DNA of 64,000 nt from Tenuifilum thalassicum (GTDB taxonomy: Bacteria > Bacteroidota > Bacteroidia > Bacteroidales > Tenuifilaceae): assembly GCF_013265555.1 (NCBI RefSeq), contig NZ_CP041345.1, forward strand, positions 1,534,581-1,598,580, given 5' to 3'. Made by a program: the position numbers and the translations under genes. The notes below the pieces were generated by a model, which ran no database searches, had not been told where the DNA came from, and saw only the letters and a list, made by a program, of their open reading frames with translations. Positions 44,506-54,687 of the stretch are shown one piece after another; the first letter of the stretch is position 1; every line of letters begins with the position of its first letter.

Positions 44506-45804
44506 ATGAAATGGTTGCATTTTCTGCTTGTCGTTTCTTGCGTTAGCACTGGGTCAATAACAAGGAGTCAAAATCTTGTAAGGAATGGAGGTTTTGAAAA
44601 TAATTACAAATGTCCCGATAATTTTACTGTTAACTACTCAAAAAGATTTATCCCTGATTGGATAATGCCTACAAGGGGTACTCCCGATTATTTCCACCGA
44701 TGCAGTAAGGAAATGGTTGGGGTACCTCAAAATTTTATGGGAAGTATTTTCCCTGCCGAAGGCGATGCATTCATAGGTCTTGTACTTTTAGACACCCCTG
44801 AGATTTCCGATGAAGTAGATTATCGCGATTATTTACATAGTGGCCCTTTAATGCCTGTAACCATTACGAATGCTAAACTACCTAAACCTGACACTAAGCA
44901 CAAAGTTAAAAGTATAAACTATAGGGAATACGTTCAAACAAAGCTAAAAACAACCTTGCAGCCCAATCAGCTCTACCGGGTTAGCTTCAAGTATGCCCTT
45001 TCCCAAAACTCAACCTTTATATCGAACAGGCTTGGCGTTGCGTTCTCTGAGATGCCATTAAAACAAAAAAAGGGTGTTTTGTCTGTTAAACCTCAAGCTT
45101 TTATCGATTCTATAGTCGTTTTTTCTACGCCAGGCATTTGGACTGAGTTTGCTGACACCTTTCGTGCTCGTGGGGGAGAGCAATATCTAACCATTGGGAA
45201 CTTTTTTAATGATTCCGAAACCCATTATCTTGAAAACGACATTAGCAACCTTAACTCATCATTACAAAAGGTAATTCTTACAAACCAGCTTGCGTACTAT
45301 TACATAGATGATGTTAGGGTAGAATTAGTAAATAAGGATGAGAATGTAGATGTATCTATGCATAACGTTCCGTTAAGCATTATAAAAAATTCCGAATTAT
45401 TTCTCTACGATACTCTTGGCTCTCATTATGCTATCCTTGATGAAGTCTTTTTTGACATTGGTCAGTTCAATTCTGAACCAAAAAGTTTCTGCCAGCTCGA
45501 TTGGTTAATTGATTTTCTAAATAAAAATAACTATATTGGGATTGAACTTAATGGATTTTTACATGATTTTGAGCCAGATATATCTGGTGCTATTGCAAGG
45601 GTTAAATCCCTAAGGAATTTGCTTATTTCGAGAGGTGTTAGCAATGAACGAATTATTTGTAAATATCTAGACGATTGTAAAGCTATTTCAAAAAAAGTGC
45701 GATTTTATAAAGAGGGATTACCCTGCGATTATTATAGTTTATTAATTTCAGTAAGATTTTTTAATATAAATCAGCAGCCTAATGGAAAGAGATTGGAACG
45801 ATAA
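44506..45804 (+). CDS. Exported protein with galactose-binding-like and degenerate OmpA-like domains
   Basis: A signal peptide is followed by an NLVRNGGFE...PDW opening typical of CBM/galactose-binding-like domains (residues ~25-290), which include the common YYIDDVRVE end strand. Residues ~320-425 resemble an OmpA-like peptidoglycan-binding domain (FFDIGQFN, LDWLIDFLNKNNYIGIELNGF, RVKSLRNLLISRGVSNERI), but the usual GHTD motif reads GFLHD, so binding may be altered. The 3' end overlaps the following response-regulator gene by 23 nt. Confidence 0.78.
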   Translation: MKWLHFLLVVSCVSTGSITRSQNLVRNGGFENNYKCPDNFTVNYSKRFIPDWIMPTRGTPDYFHRCSKEMVGVPQNFMGSIFPAEGDAFIGLVLLDTPEISDEVDYRDYLHSGPLMPVTITNAKLPKPDTKHKVKSINYREYVQTKLKTTLQPNQLYRVSFKYALSQNSTFISNRLGVAFSEMPLKQKKGVLSVKPQAFIDSIVVFSTPGIWTEFADTFRARGGEQYLTIGNFFNDSETHYLENDISNLNSSLQKVILTNQLAYYYIDDVRVELVNKDENVDVSMHNVPLSIIKNSELFLYDTLGSHYAILDEVFFDIGQFNSEPKSFCQLDWLIDFLNKNNYIGIELNGFLHDFEPDISGAIARVKSLRNLLISRGVSNERIICKYLDDCKAISKKVRFYKEGLPCDYYSLLISVRFFNINQQPNGKRLER

Positions 45805-46153
45805 AACAATTCTGATTGTAGAAGATGATAAGTTTAACTCTTTAATAATTAAAAACTTTTTGTCAAAAACAAAAGCTAAGCTAATTACTGCATTTAACGG
45901 TGAGCAAGCTGTTGAACTTGCACGTGAGCACAAACCAGATATAATTTTGATGGACATCAAGCTTCCTGGCATTAGTGGCCATGAGGCTACACGAAAAATT
46001 AAAGAGTTTCTTCCGAACGCAATCATTATAGCCCAAACTGCTTTTGTAACCGATGCCGACCGAAACGAGGCCTTAGAATCGGGCTGCTCCGACTTTTTAA
46101 CAAAACCCTTAAGTAGCGATAAAATAATTAATGCAATTGAAAAATTTATGTAA
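45782..46153 (+). CDS. Single-domain response regulator (CheY/DivK-like)
   Basis: This 123-residue receiver has the acidic pair EDD near the start, phospho-acceptor in ILMDIKLPGI, Thr in AQTAF and Lys in TKPLS. It has no output domain. It overlaps the 3' end of the OmpA-like gene and lies 8 nt before a large hybrid kinase, whose own receiver it resembles (MDIKLP, AQTAxxxxAD). It is probably phosphorylated by that kinase. Confidence 0.92.
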   Translation: MERDWNDKTILIVEDDKFNSLIIKNFLSKTKAKLITAFNGEQAVELAREHKPDIILMDIKLPGISGHEATRKIKEFLPNAIIIAQTAFVTDADRNEALESGCSDFLTKPLSSDKIINAIEKFM

Positions 46154-46161
46154 AGCTAGCA

Positions 46162-48972
46162 ATGAACGAGCAGCCGCAAAATAGGATTAAAATTCTACTG
46201 CTTGGCGATTCAAGTGAGCATTGCCATGAATTGGTTAGTAAAATAGCCCAGAATAGCGATTTTTCCCATTGCGAGCTGATTCCTGTTAGTAGTTTCGATA
46301 AAATCATTGCCTATTTATCAAATATTTTTGATGGTGTTATCCTTTTCCACACCGATGAAAACGAAATAAAAAATATTAATAGCTTAGTTGAACTTCGTAA
46401 CAACTATAATCCGACTATTCCCGTAATAGTTCTTCTCTCAGGTCAGGCTGAAGGCATTAACATTAAGGATGTTTTAAAAGCGGATGTTAATGATGTTGTT
46501 GTATGTAGCAATAAGTTATGGCTGGAAGCGGTTTTAGCCAAGTACTTTTTCAGAAGAATAAATAGGAGCAACATCAATATACAAACCGACTACAATAGCT
46601 ATCTATCGCATGTAAACAGGATTCATTATGAGTTTCCTTTTGGTTTGGTACGGGTGGTAATTAATCCGAATATTTATGTTGAATATATTAACAAGGAAGC
46701 GCAACGAATTCTGGGATTTAACCTAACTCAGCACCAGGAAGACCCTGATCTTATTAACCGCTTCTTACCTAAAGAACGTATTAAACTTGTACTGGAAAAT
46801 GCAGGTACTGGTCATGAATTTCTAAGAAAGAGAATCAAAATAAGTTCTGGTAATGAAAATATTAAGTGGGTCGAGGCTGTTTATATTCCTGGCTATGAGT
46901 ATAACAAAAATCATAATTCTATTGAAGTTATTCTTCGCGACATTACCGATGAGGAAGTTGATAAGGTGTTGCAGAAATCGGTATACGATATTGCCCGTAT
47001 GACCAGCTCTAATTTCTCACTGAATCGCGTTTTTACCATAATAAATAAGATAATTGAGGATTTAATTAATATTGATAATATCTACATCGCACTTTACGAT
47101 GAGGATACCCAGGTGGTTTCTTTCCCTTATTTTGTTGACATTAAGGATGCTATTCCACCCAAACCCCGAAAGAATTCTCGCGGATTAACTGAGTATATTC
47201 TTCGTACTGGAAAAAGTTTGATTTGTCAACCCGACTGTTTTGATAAGCTTATTGCTGAAAACGAAATTGAGATTTTTGGTACAAAACCAAAATCTTGGCT
47301 AGGGGTGCCACTAAAATATCATGATAAGATAATAGGTGTACTGGCTGTTCAGCATTACTCAAATCCAAATGCCTTTGGAGAGAGGGAAAAGTACATACTT
47401 GAATTTTTCTCTGAGCAGATTGCAAGAACTGTAGATTATAAGCGTAAAAGCGAATCTATTAAGCTGCTATCTGCTGCTGTTGAGCAAAGTCCCGTTTCTA
47501 TCATTATAACATCTTTAAAACCTGAGATTGTTTACGTAAACTCAACTTTCACCGATATAACAGGTTATGAATCTAAAGAGGTAATTGGCCGGAATCCAAG
47601 ATTTCTGCAATCGGGACTAACGCCCAAAGAAAGGTTTGTTGAACTTTGGGATACTATAACCACAGGAAATACTTGGAGGGGTGAATTTATCAATAAACGA
47701 AAAAATGGTGAAATATTCTACGAAGAATCTATAATAGTACCCATTACTGATGAGTTGGGGCGAAACTCCTACTATTTATCAATAAAGATTGATGTCACTG
47801 AAAAGAAAAAGCTGATACAAGACCTTATCACTGCTAAGGAGAAGGCGGAAGAAAGTGATAAGTTGAAAACTGCTTTCCTGCAAAACATTAGCCACGAGAT
47901 TCGCACCCCCATGAATGCCATTGTTGGTTTTGCTGAGATTCTTGAAAATGACCATGATAACGAAGAAAAGATAAGTTACTACACTAGCGTTATTAAGCAA
48001 CGCTCATACGATTTGCTTGACATTGTAAATGAGCTACTTGATATTTCAAGAATAGAATCGGGGCAACTTAAAGCTGAATTTAAGCCATTTGAACTTAATG
48101 GAATCTTTACAGACCTGCTTCAAACATTTGAAGGGTATAAAGTAAGAATGGAGAGGCACGATATTGAGATTAAGCTCAGCCCGTTACCTGAAAACATATC
48201 AAATGTAATAGTTAGCGATGAGGCCAAGTTGCGCCAGGTATTCACGAACCTTATCCATAACGCCATGAAATTTACCCATAAAGGGTATATTGAGTTTGGA
48301 TTTCATGAGTTGAATAACGATAACTTAGTTTTTCGGGTCTCAGATACCGGAATTGGCATACCTGCCGATATGCAGGATAAAATCTTTGAACGTTTCCAAA
48401 AATCAAGCCCACAAGGTGTTATTTACGACGGTTTAGGGCTTGGTTTAACCATAGTCCAGAGCCTAGTTAATCTTCTTGGGGGTAAAATTTGGCTAAAATC
48501 AGAGGTGGGAAAAGGCACAACGTTCTACTTTTCAATACCATATAAACCGGAGACACAAAACCGGTCAACCACAAACGAGGAAGTTGCTAACCCGGAGTGC
48601 CTGCAAAGGTATAAGCTACTTATTGTAGAAGATGATACTTTTAACGTGGCATATTTTAAAGAGCTATTTGATAGCTTGGGATTTGAGTACCATATTGAAA
48701 GCTCAGGGCTCGAAGCAATTGAACATTTCAGGTCTAATCCTAGCTATGATATGGTTTTAATGGATATCAAGCTTCCTGATATGACTGGGTACGATGTGAT
48801 AGAAAAGTTTAAGAGTATTAATCCTGAGATTCCTATCATTGCCCAAACAGCCTATGCCGCCAAAGCCGATAGGGAAAAAGCACTAAAAGCCGGCTGTGTC
48901 GACTATATTTCTAAGCCTATCTTCAGGGATAAATTGCTCGCCTTGCTACATAAACATTTGGTACACAACTAG
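46162..48972 (+). CDS. Hybrid histidine kinase (pseudo-REC, PAS, GAF, PAS, HisKA, HATPase, REC)
   Basis: The 936-residue protein has no transmembrane segment. Residues ~10-130 look like a receiver without a proper acidic pocket. A PAS (~140-260), GAF (~275-430) and second PAS (~435-560, with GYESKEVIGRNPRFLQSG, a LOV/PAS-like loop but no Cys) follow. The kinase has ISHEIRTPMNAIVGF with His, N-box NLIHNAMKF, G-box DTGIGIP and GLGLGLTIV. A C-terminal receiver (~810-930) has VLMDIKLPDM. It probably senses a cytoplasmic signal and phosphorylates the receiver gene just upstream. Confidence 0.9.
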   Translation: MNEQPQNRIKILLLGDSSEHCHELVSKIAQNSDFSHCELIPVSSFDKIIAYLSNIFDGVILFHTDENEIKNINSLVELRNNYNPTIPVIVLLSGQAEGINIKDVLKADVNDVVVCSNKLWLEAVLAKYFFRRINRSNINIQTDYNSYLSHVNRIHYEFPFGLVRVVINPNIYVEYINKEAQRILGFNLTQHQEDPDLINRFLPKERIKLVLENAGTGHEFLRKRIKISSGNENIKWVEAVYIPGYEYNKNHNSIEVILRDITDEEVDKVLQKSVYDIARMTSSNFSLNRVFTIINKIIEDLINIDNIYIALYDEDTQVVSFPYFVDIKDAIPPKPRKNSRGLTEYILRTGKSLICQPDCFDKLIAENEIEIFGTKPKSWLGVPLKYHDKIIGVLAVQHYSNPNAFGEREKYILEFFSEQIARTVDYKRKSESIKLLSAAVEQSPVSIIITSLKPEIVYVNSTFTDITGYESKEVIGRNPRFLQSGLTPKERFVELWDTITTGNTWRGEFINKRKNGEIFYEESIIVPITDELGRNSYYLSIKIDVTEKKKLIQDLITAKEKAEESDKLKTAFLQNISHEIRTPMNAIVGFAEILENDHDNEEKISYYTSVIKQRSYDLLDIVNELLDISRIESGQLKAEFKPFELNGIFTDLLQTFEGYKVRMERHDIEIKLSPLPENISNVIVSDEAKLRQVFTNLIHNAMKFTHKGYIEFGFHELNNDNLVFRVSDTGIGIPADMQDKIFERFQKSSPQGVIYDGLGLGLTIVQSLVNLLGGKIWLKSEVGKGTTFYFSIPYKPETQNRSTTNEEVANPECLQRYKLLIVEDDTFNVAYFKELFDSLGFEYHIESSGLEAIEHFRSNPSYDMVLMDIKLPDMTGYDVIEKFKSINPEIPIIAQTAYAAKADREKALKAGCVDYISKPIFRDKLLALLHKHLVHN

Positions 48973-49083
48973 TTGAAATAAGTTGTTTAATGTTTGGCCT
49001 ATTTAAAAAAATGCACACCTTTTCAAATTGTGCTAAGTAAGTTTTGGTAAGATAGCTTAAGTTCTAAATAATTTGGGTTAATT

Positions 49084-52000
49084 TTAATTGCTAAGTTTCT
49101 CCTTAATTACCATTAGCAGCTCATGTTTTTTAATCGGCTTATTGATATAGCCATCAAATCCATGGCTATTAATTCTTTCCTTATCTTCGCCGAGAGCATA
49201 AGCCGTTTGGGCCACAATAGGAATGCCGGGTTTAAATGCTTTTATCTCCTCAAATGCCTTATAGCCATCCATGACTGGCATTTTGAGGTCCATTAGTATA
49301 AGTTTGATTTCATTATTCTTTCGGGCGAGTTCTACCGCCTCCTGACCATTTATTGCTCGTATGCATTTATAGTTTGATGATAATAGTATCTCATTGATAA
49401 ACAAAAAGTTGAAGTCGTCATCTTCAGCTACAAGCAGAAGTTCATTATTTCCTTGCAGCTGTTCAAATGGTATCTCCTCGTTACTTTCAGGTAGAGTCTC
49501 TGGTTGCTGGTAGGGAATGGAGAATGTAACGATTGTGCCTTGCCCAATAATGGAATCCAATTCAATTGTTCCTCCAAGCAGCTCAATATATGCCTTCGAT
49601 ATGGCTAATCCGAGTCCAATACCTCCAACCTTAATGGTTAATGGATTTTGAACCCTGAAAAATCGTTTAAATATCATTTCACGGTATTTTTGTTCAATTC
49701 CTATACCGGTATCTTTAACTCTAAAAACTATTCGATTGTTAATTAGCTCATACCCGAAACTAACGCTACCCCTTGGGGTGTACTTTAAACCATTTGAAAT
49801 AAGATTGATTAGGATTTGCTGTAGCTTTACCTTATCGGTATATATGTTAAATGGAGTGCTTAGGTTTTGGTTTGTAAGAATAAGCTCTATATCTTTATTT
49901 GCTGTAGCCTTGATTTTCATCTCATTATAAATATCCAGCATGAACTGATTCAGTTCAAAACTCTCGGGGTTGGGTTTAACCATACCGGTATCAAGCTTAG
50001 CTATTTCAACGGTTTCGCTAATAATATCGAGCAAGCGTTTACCGCTTTTCTGTATGATGTCGATATACTCACTTCGCTTAGCTTCATCAACAGGAAGTTT
50101 AAGCAGGTCGCTAAAACCCATAATGGCATTCATGGGGGTACGAATTTCATGCGATAGATTTGCCAGAAAGGCCGATTTAAGGCGGTCACTCTCTTCAGCT
50201 CTATCTTTGGCATCAATTAAATCCTGCTCAAACTTTTTCCTCTCGGTAATATCCCTAATAACAGTCAATTCTCTGTCATAACCGCCAATTTTGGTTCTTT
50301 TCAGGCTAACCTCCACCCAGAAATGCTCGCCATTTTTCTTTTTAGCAAGCCAGTCGAATCTCTGCGGACCATTTTTTGTTGCATTACTCGAATGGATGTT
50401 AATCAGCTCATTGGTATTGGGAAGGGTATCTGAACCGAGGTCTCTGTATGTGAGTTTTATGAACTCTTCCTTGCTTGAATAGCCGTACATCTCAATAGCT
50501 CTTGCATTGCAATCTATTATCCTGCCATTTTGAGTATCGTAAATTATTATTGCCTCGGATGTGGAATTGAATATCTCCCTGAACTCACTCTCCCGTTGAG
50601 CTATTTTTTCCTGGTAGGTTTTACGTTCGGTAATGTCACGTATAACAGCAATAAAACGCGGAGTGCCACCAATTGTGGCTATCTTAAGCGATACTTCTAT
50701 CCAAAGTGCTTCTCCGTTTTTCTTTTTTCCCTGCCAAGTATAAGTATGTGAACCTTGATTAACAACTTTATTAATAATCTTGGTTGCTTCCGCTTCGGTA
50801 TATGGCGGGTTATAAGAGCTAAGGTAACCAAATGGTTTGCCTATGAGCTCTTCTTTACTGTATCCATATAGCTCTCTTGTTGCAGTATTGCAATCGATTA
50901 TGGTGTGCTTATCAAAATCGTATATAATTATAGCTTCTTGGGTTGAGTTAAATATTTCTGCTAGCTCGCGTTCCTTTTCCCTAATAGCAGCCTCTGCCTT
51001 CTTCCTTTCTGTAATATCTGCAATATATCCTTCGATAAAAAGGAGATTTCCTTCTTCGTCGTAAATACCCTTTCCTTGTTCCCATACCCATCGAGTTTGA
51101 CCATCTTTTGTCAGGATTTCATACTCATCAACTATTTTTTCCTGCGTTGAAAGTGCAATTTGCCATTTTTCCCATATTGCTTGCCTGTACTGGGGTAAAA
51201 TAATATCATTAAAAGAGAGTGTCTGGTTGTTAATTAGCTCTTCGGGCTCGTAACCGGTTACCTTTTTAACCGCCGGACTTAGGTATATCATTGTCCAGTT
51301 CTTGTCGTTAGCACAACGATAAATAAAACCGGGCAGGTTCTCCACCAAATTCGAGAGGGTTTGTTCTCGCTCTTGTAGTTTTATTTCGGCAAGTTTTCGT
51401 TTTGTTATATCCCGTGCTATACCATGTATGGCAACTATATCGTTTTTATCATTTAAAATTGGGGTACTATGCATTTCAACCCAAATGGAGCTGCCCTTTT
51501 TGGTTTGCCATCGGGTTATAAAGTAATTGTTCAGATTTTTTTTGGCGGCAATATTCTCAATTACACACCTATCGTCGGGATGAATCAAATCCAATAACAA
51601 CCTGTGGTTTTTATATACCTCTTCAACTTTATATCCCGATATTCGTTCAAATGAGGGGCTTAGGTACTCAAAATGAGTTTTTGGGTAAAATCGGACAATA
51701 TAGATTACATCGTTTGCATTGTCGGCTATGAATTTAAATCGGAGCTCTGTTTCTTTTAGTTTTAGCTCAGCGTCGCGCTTCTCCTTTTCTACCTTAGAAT
51801 TTCTTAATGCATGTTCAACAGCCGGTCCTAAACGTTTAAGGTGTTCCTTTATAACATAGTCTGAAGCACCAGCCTTCATACATTCGACAGCAGTTTCCTC
51901 GTTCATTGAGCCGGTTACCACAATAACAGGAATTAACGGGTCGTACTCTTTAACAATTTTTAGGGCTTTCATGCCGGTGAAACGCGGCATCATGTAATCG

Positions 52001-52167
52001 GTTAAAACGATATCGGGGGTAACAGAGGTAAGCAGCTTTACAAATTCTTCCTCATTATCTGTGGTTTGGTAATCAAATTCTAAACCATGTTGCTTTAGCT
52101 CCCTGATTATTAGTTCAAGGTCGGTTTTTAAATCTTCGGCTATTAGTATTCTAGTATGTTTTTCCAT
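49084..52167 (-). CDS. Hybrid histidine kinase: REC, four PAS, HisKA, HATPase, REC
   Basis: In this 1027-residue cytoplasmic protein, the N-terminal receiver (~6-120) has LTDYMMPRFTG. Four PAS domains follow, roughly 140-255, 270-385, 400-515 and 525-640; the last two share EIFNSTxEAIIIYD and look duplicated. The kinase core has LSHEIRTPMNAIMGF (His), NLISNGLKY, KDTGIGIE and GIGLGLAISK. The terminal receiver has LILMDLKMPVMDG. It is the last gene of the chemosensory operon, 3 nt after a receiver gene, and is a likely output or adaptation branch. Confidence 0.9.
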   Translation of the reverse strand: MEKHTRILIAEDLKTDLELIIRELKQHGLEFDYQTTDNEEEFVKLLTSVTPDIVLTDYMMPRFTGMKALKIVKEYDPLIPVIVVTGSMNEETAVECMKAGASDYVIKEHLKRLGPAVEHALRNSKVEKEKRDAELKLKETELRFKFIADNANDVIYIVRFYPKTHFEYLSPSFERISGYKVEEVYKNHRLLLDLIHPDDRCVIENIAAKKNLNNYFITRWQTKKGSSIWVEMHSTPILNDKNDIVAIHGIARDITKRKLAEIKLQEREQTLSNLVENLPGFIYRCANDKNWTMIYLSPAVKKVTGYEPEELINNQTLSFNDIILPQYRQAIWEKWQIALSTQEKIVDEYEILTKDGQTRWVWEQGKGIYDEEGNLLFIEGYIADITERKKAEAAIREKERELAEIFNSTQEAIIIYDFDKHTIIDCNTATRELYGYSKEELIGKPFGYLSSYNPPYTEAEATKIINKVVNQGSHTYTWQGKKKNGEALWIEVSLKIATIGGTPRFIAVIRDITERKTYQEKIAQRESEFREIFNSTSEAIIIYDTQNGRIIDCNARAIEMYGYSSKEEFIKLTYRDLGSDTLPNTNELINIHSSNATKNGPQRFDWLAKKKNGEHFWVEVSLKRTKIGGYDRELTVIRDITERKKFEQDLIDAKDRAEESDRLKSAFLANLSHEIRTPMNAIMGFSDLLKLPVDEAKRSEYIDIIQKSGKRLLDIISETVEIAKLDTGMVKPNPESFELNQFMLDIYNEMKIKATANKDIELILTNQNLSTPFNIYTDKVKLQQILINLISNGLKYTPRGSVSFGYELINNRIVFRVKDTGIGIEQKYREMIFKRFFRVQNPLTIKVGGIGLGLAISKAYIELLGGTIELDSIIGQGTIVTFSIPYQQPETLPESNEEIPFEQLQGNNELLLVAEDDDFNFLFINEILLSSNYKCIRAINGQEAVELARKNNEIKLILMDLKMPVMDGYKAFEEIKAFKPGIPIVAQTAYALGEDKERINSHGFDGYINKPIKKHELLMVIKEKLSN

Positions 52168-52170
52168 GAA

Positions 52171-52617
52171 CTAATAGGTTTCAATTTTATTGATATCAAT
52201 CCAGTAGTTACCTAATATCTTTATGGTTTCTTTAAATATGTGTGGTTCAAGGGGCTTGACAACAAAGCTGTTAGCGCCAAGGGAGTAGCTACGGATAATA
52301 TCATCGGTTTCGTTTGATGATGTTAATACCACAATAGGAGTATATTTAAACTGCTGATTATTCCTCAGGGTCTTGAGCACCTCAAAACCATCAACCTGTG
52401 GCATTTTCAGGTCAAGGAAAACAGCTTGAAAGGGGCTGTTCCTGCGGGGATGACTTACCCTGAACTCATCGGCAAATTTGAGAATGCTTAAGCCATTGGG
52501 GAAATAGGTAATGTGTATTGGTTGAATTGAGCGTTCCAGGTTCCTTTTGATAAGCTCAGCATCAAACGGATTATCCTCAACAACTGCTACCCTTCTAAGG
52601 ATTTCGGCATGTTCCAT
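52171..52617 (-). CDS. Single-domain response regulator (Rcp1-like)
   Basis: This 148-residue receiver begins VAVVEDNPFDAELIKRNLE and carries the FLDLKMPQVDGFEVL phosphorylation site, LTSSNETDDI and VKPL. The long loop before the Asp is usual for Rcp1/CheY-like receivers paired with PAS kinases. It lies between cheC (5 nt) and the hybrid kinase (3 nt) in the operon. Confidence 0.9.
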   Translation of the reverse strand: MEHAEILRRVAVVEDNPFDAELIKRNLERSIQPIHITYFPNGLSILKFADEFRVSHPRRNSPFQAVFLDLKMPQVDGFEVLKTLRNNQQFKYTPIVVLTSSNETDDIIRSYSLGANSFVVKPLEPHIFKETIKILGNYWIDINKIETY

Positions 52618-52622
52618 GGCAA

Positions 52623-53231
52623 CTAATTTTCTTCCAACTTCGATAACGAGGAGATTAAAAGTTCAAAAGAGCTAATACTCATTAACATGATAATATAACC
52701 CGTAATATGCGAATCGCGCATAATAAAGCTCATGGTTATAAGGAGGGCATAATCATTTTTGTTTTTACCGGAAATTAAGCTTTGAATCATCGCTTTTAGT
52801 GAAGTAACAGACATGTGCGGAATGCTAAAGGTGAAGTGTACGTTAAGCATGTTTCCAAAAATACCCAAACAGGAGTTCATGATAATGTTTCCTGTTTCGG
52901 TAAGCACCTCAATTGCCTCTGTGGTATATTCGGTGTAGTGTCCAATCTCATATTGGGCAACCAAGTCGCAGAGTTTAAGCCCGCTTTTACTATCGAGTAC
53001 CAAAACGGCATCGCCAGATATCTCTCCTTTGAAAATTTGGTGAACTGTGCTTACCTCCCCGGGATACTTAGGCGATAGATGCTCCTCCATTTGGGAAACA
53101 GTAGTTAGCTTAACTTTGGGAACGTTAAGGATAATACGGTCGCCAGTAAGCTCCGAAAGCGAGTTTGCAGCTCGTGAAAAACCAATATTCACCAGTTCGG
53201 TAAGTGAGTCGTATTGTTCTGGAGTAAGCAT
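52623..53231 (-). CDS. cheC: CheC-like chemotaxis phosphatase
   Basis: The start is placed at 53231 (MLTPEQYDSLTELVNIGF), 7 nt after the preceding receiver stop; the longer frame would overlap that gene by 95 nt. The family pattern shows two ELVNIG / ETGNIIMN-type half-sites: LTELVNIGFSRAANSLSELTG and LTETGNIIMNSCLGIFGNML. CheC proteins dephosphorylate CheY-P. In the first half the usual E-x-x-N is present (E and N in ELVNIG), in the second E-x-x-N in ETGN, so it could be active. The neighbouring receiver is the likely substrate. Confidence 0.85.
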   Translation of the reverse strand: MLTPEQYDSLTELVNIGFSRAANSLSELTGDRIILNVPKVKLTTVSQMEEHLSPKYPGEVSTVHQIFKGEISGDAVLVLDSKSGLKLCDLVAQYEIGHYTEYTTEAIEVLTETGNIIMNSCLGIFGNMLNVHFTFSIPHMSVTSLKAMIQSLISGKNKNDYALLITMSFIMRDSHITGYIIMLMSISSFELLISSLSKLEEN

Positions 53232-53238
53232 AGCCACT

Positions 53239-53601
53239 TCATTTAAGTGCCGATTCAACCTTTTGTATAATTTCTGCTTCATTGAAGGGTTTGGTAATAT
53301 ATCCAAATGCCCCTTTTTGCATAGCCTCTTCAATTGTGGCTTTTTGAATATCGGCTGATGCTATTATTACCTTTTGGTTTGGATTTAGCTCTTTAATTTT
53401 AGCTAGCAACTCCAAACCGTTTATCCCTTCCATGGTAAGGTCTAGTAGAATAAGATCGGGTGATTCATGCAAAAATGTCTCAAGGACAACTAACGAGTCG
53501 CTAACCTCAATGATTTGTAAATTAGCAATTTGCCGGAGTGCCTTTTTCATGAGTCTCCTTGAGAGTGCAGAATCGTCAACAAGTAAAATTTTTTTAATCA
53601 T
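53239..53601 (-). CDS. cheY: CheY-like response regulator
   Basis: This 120-residue single receiver has ILLVDDSALSRRLMKKAL (acidic pair), LILLDLTMEG (Asp), ASADIQ and ITKPFNE (Lys). The DSALSRRLM opening is typical of chemotaxis CheY proteins. It lies between cheB and cheC, consistent with phosphorylation by CheA and dephosphorylation by CheC. Confidence 0.9.
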   Translation of the reverse strand: MIKKILLVDDSALSRRLMKKALRQIANLQIIEVSDSLVVLETFLHESPDLILLDLTMEGINGLELLAKIKELNPNQKVIIASADIQKATIEEAMQKGAFGYITKPFNEAEIIQKVESALK

Positions 53602-53622
53602 ATCTGATATTTCTTTTGTTTT

Positions 53623-54672
53623 TTACAATACTGTACAGGTTAGCTCTACAATCCGTTTAGCAATTTCTTCAAGAGGAATGCGCTCGTCGGAAAGCATTGC
53701 CTCATCCACTGAGCGCGGCATACCGTAAACCACACACGTGCTCTCAGCCTCGGTTAGAACAATCCCGCCCTTTGCTTTTATCCATGCAGCTCCCTCTTTA
53801 CCATCGTTTCCCATTCCGGTTAAAACCAAGCCAAGGACCTTTTCGCCATAAACCTCAGCGGCAGACCGAAATAATACATCTACTGCCGGGCAGTACAGGT
53901 TCGATGCATTACCTGCCATCAATTTAGCTATTTTTTTTCCATTTTGCAAGGGGGTTATAGCTAAATGTTTTCCTGCTTTAGCAATGATTACTTTACCGGG
54001 TTCAACCGTCATTCCCTCAGTGGCTTCCACTACTTTAACTTTGGATTGCTCATTTAATCGGTTACTAAAGATGGCAGTATAACCCTCAGGCATATGCTGC
54101 ACTATACATATTGGAAGAGGAAAATCGGTTGGTAGTAAAGGAATGATTTTTCTTAATGCCTGTGGTCCCCCAGTTGATACTCCAATTACAACAATCTCAA
54201 ACCTATTATTTGATTTTAGCCTCCTATTGTGAATTTCAGCTACTGCAGTTTCAGGTTTGGGAATTCTGGTTTGTGCAAGTATCTTTACTTTTTCAATTAG
54301 CTCATTTGTTATTTCATAAATTTTTTCCGTGGCAAGTGCTGTTGGTTTCTGTATATACTCTAAAGCTCCTGCCTCTATGGCATCCATTGTCATTCTCCCA
54401 TTCTCGCTAGCTATACTTGCAATTAGCACTGGCTTGGGATTGGTGGGCATAAGATTTTTTAGAAACTCCACACCGTTCATAACCGGCATGATAAGATCGA
54501 GTGTAATTACATCGGGATCAAGTTCCTTAACCTTCTCCAATGCTTCGACACCATTAATGGCAGTTCCTACAACCTCAATAAATGGGCTACGCTCAAGCAT
54601 CTGCTTCATCACCTTGCGAATGTATGCCGAGTCGTCAACAACCAAAACTCTAATTAGCTTTTCACTGGTCAT
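53623..54672 (-). CDS. cheB: Chemotaxis methylesterase CheB
   Basis: It removes methyl groups from (or deamidates) the chemoreceptor during adaptation. The 349-residue protein has an N-terminal receiver (VLVVDDSAYIRKVMKQML, ITLDLIMPVMNG) and a C-terminal esterase with the catalytic Ser in IGVSTGGPQAL, His in QHMPEGYTAIF and Asp in LTGMGNDG. It lies 15 nt after cheR in the operon. Confidence 0.95.
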   Translation of the reverse strand: MTSEKLIRVLVVDDSAYIRKVMKQMLERSPFIEVVGTAINGVEALEKVKELDPDVITLDLIMPVMNGVEFLKNLMPTNPKPVLIASIASENGRMTMDAIEAGALEYIQKPTALATEKIYEITNELIEKVKILAQTRIPKPETAVAEIHNRRLKSNNRFEIVVIGVSTGGPQALRKIIPLLPTDFPLPICIVQHMPEGYTAIFSNRLNEQSKVKVVEATEGMTVEPGKVIIAKAGKHLAITPLQNGKKIAKLMAGNASNLYCPAVDVLFRSAAEVYGEKVLGLVLTGMGNDGKEGAAWIKAKGGIVLTEAESTCVVYGMPRSVDEAMLSDERIPLEEIAKRIVELTCTVL

Positions 54673-54687
54673 ATTCTAACATTTTAT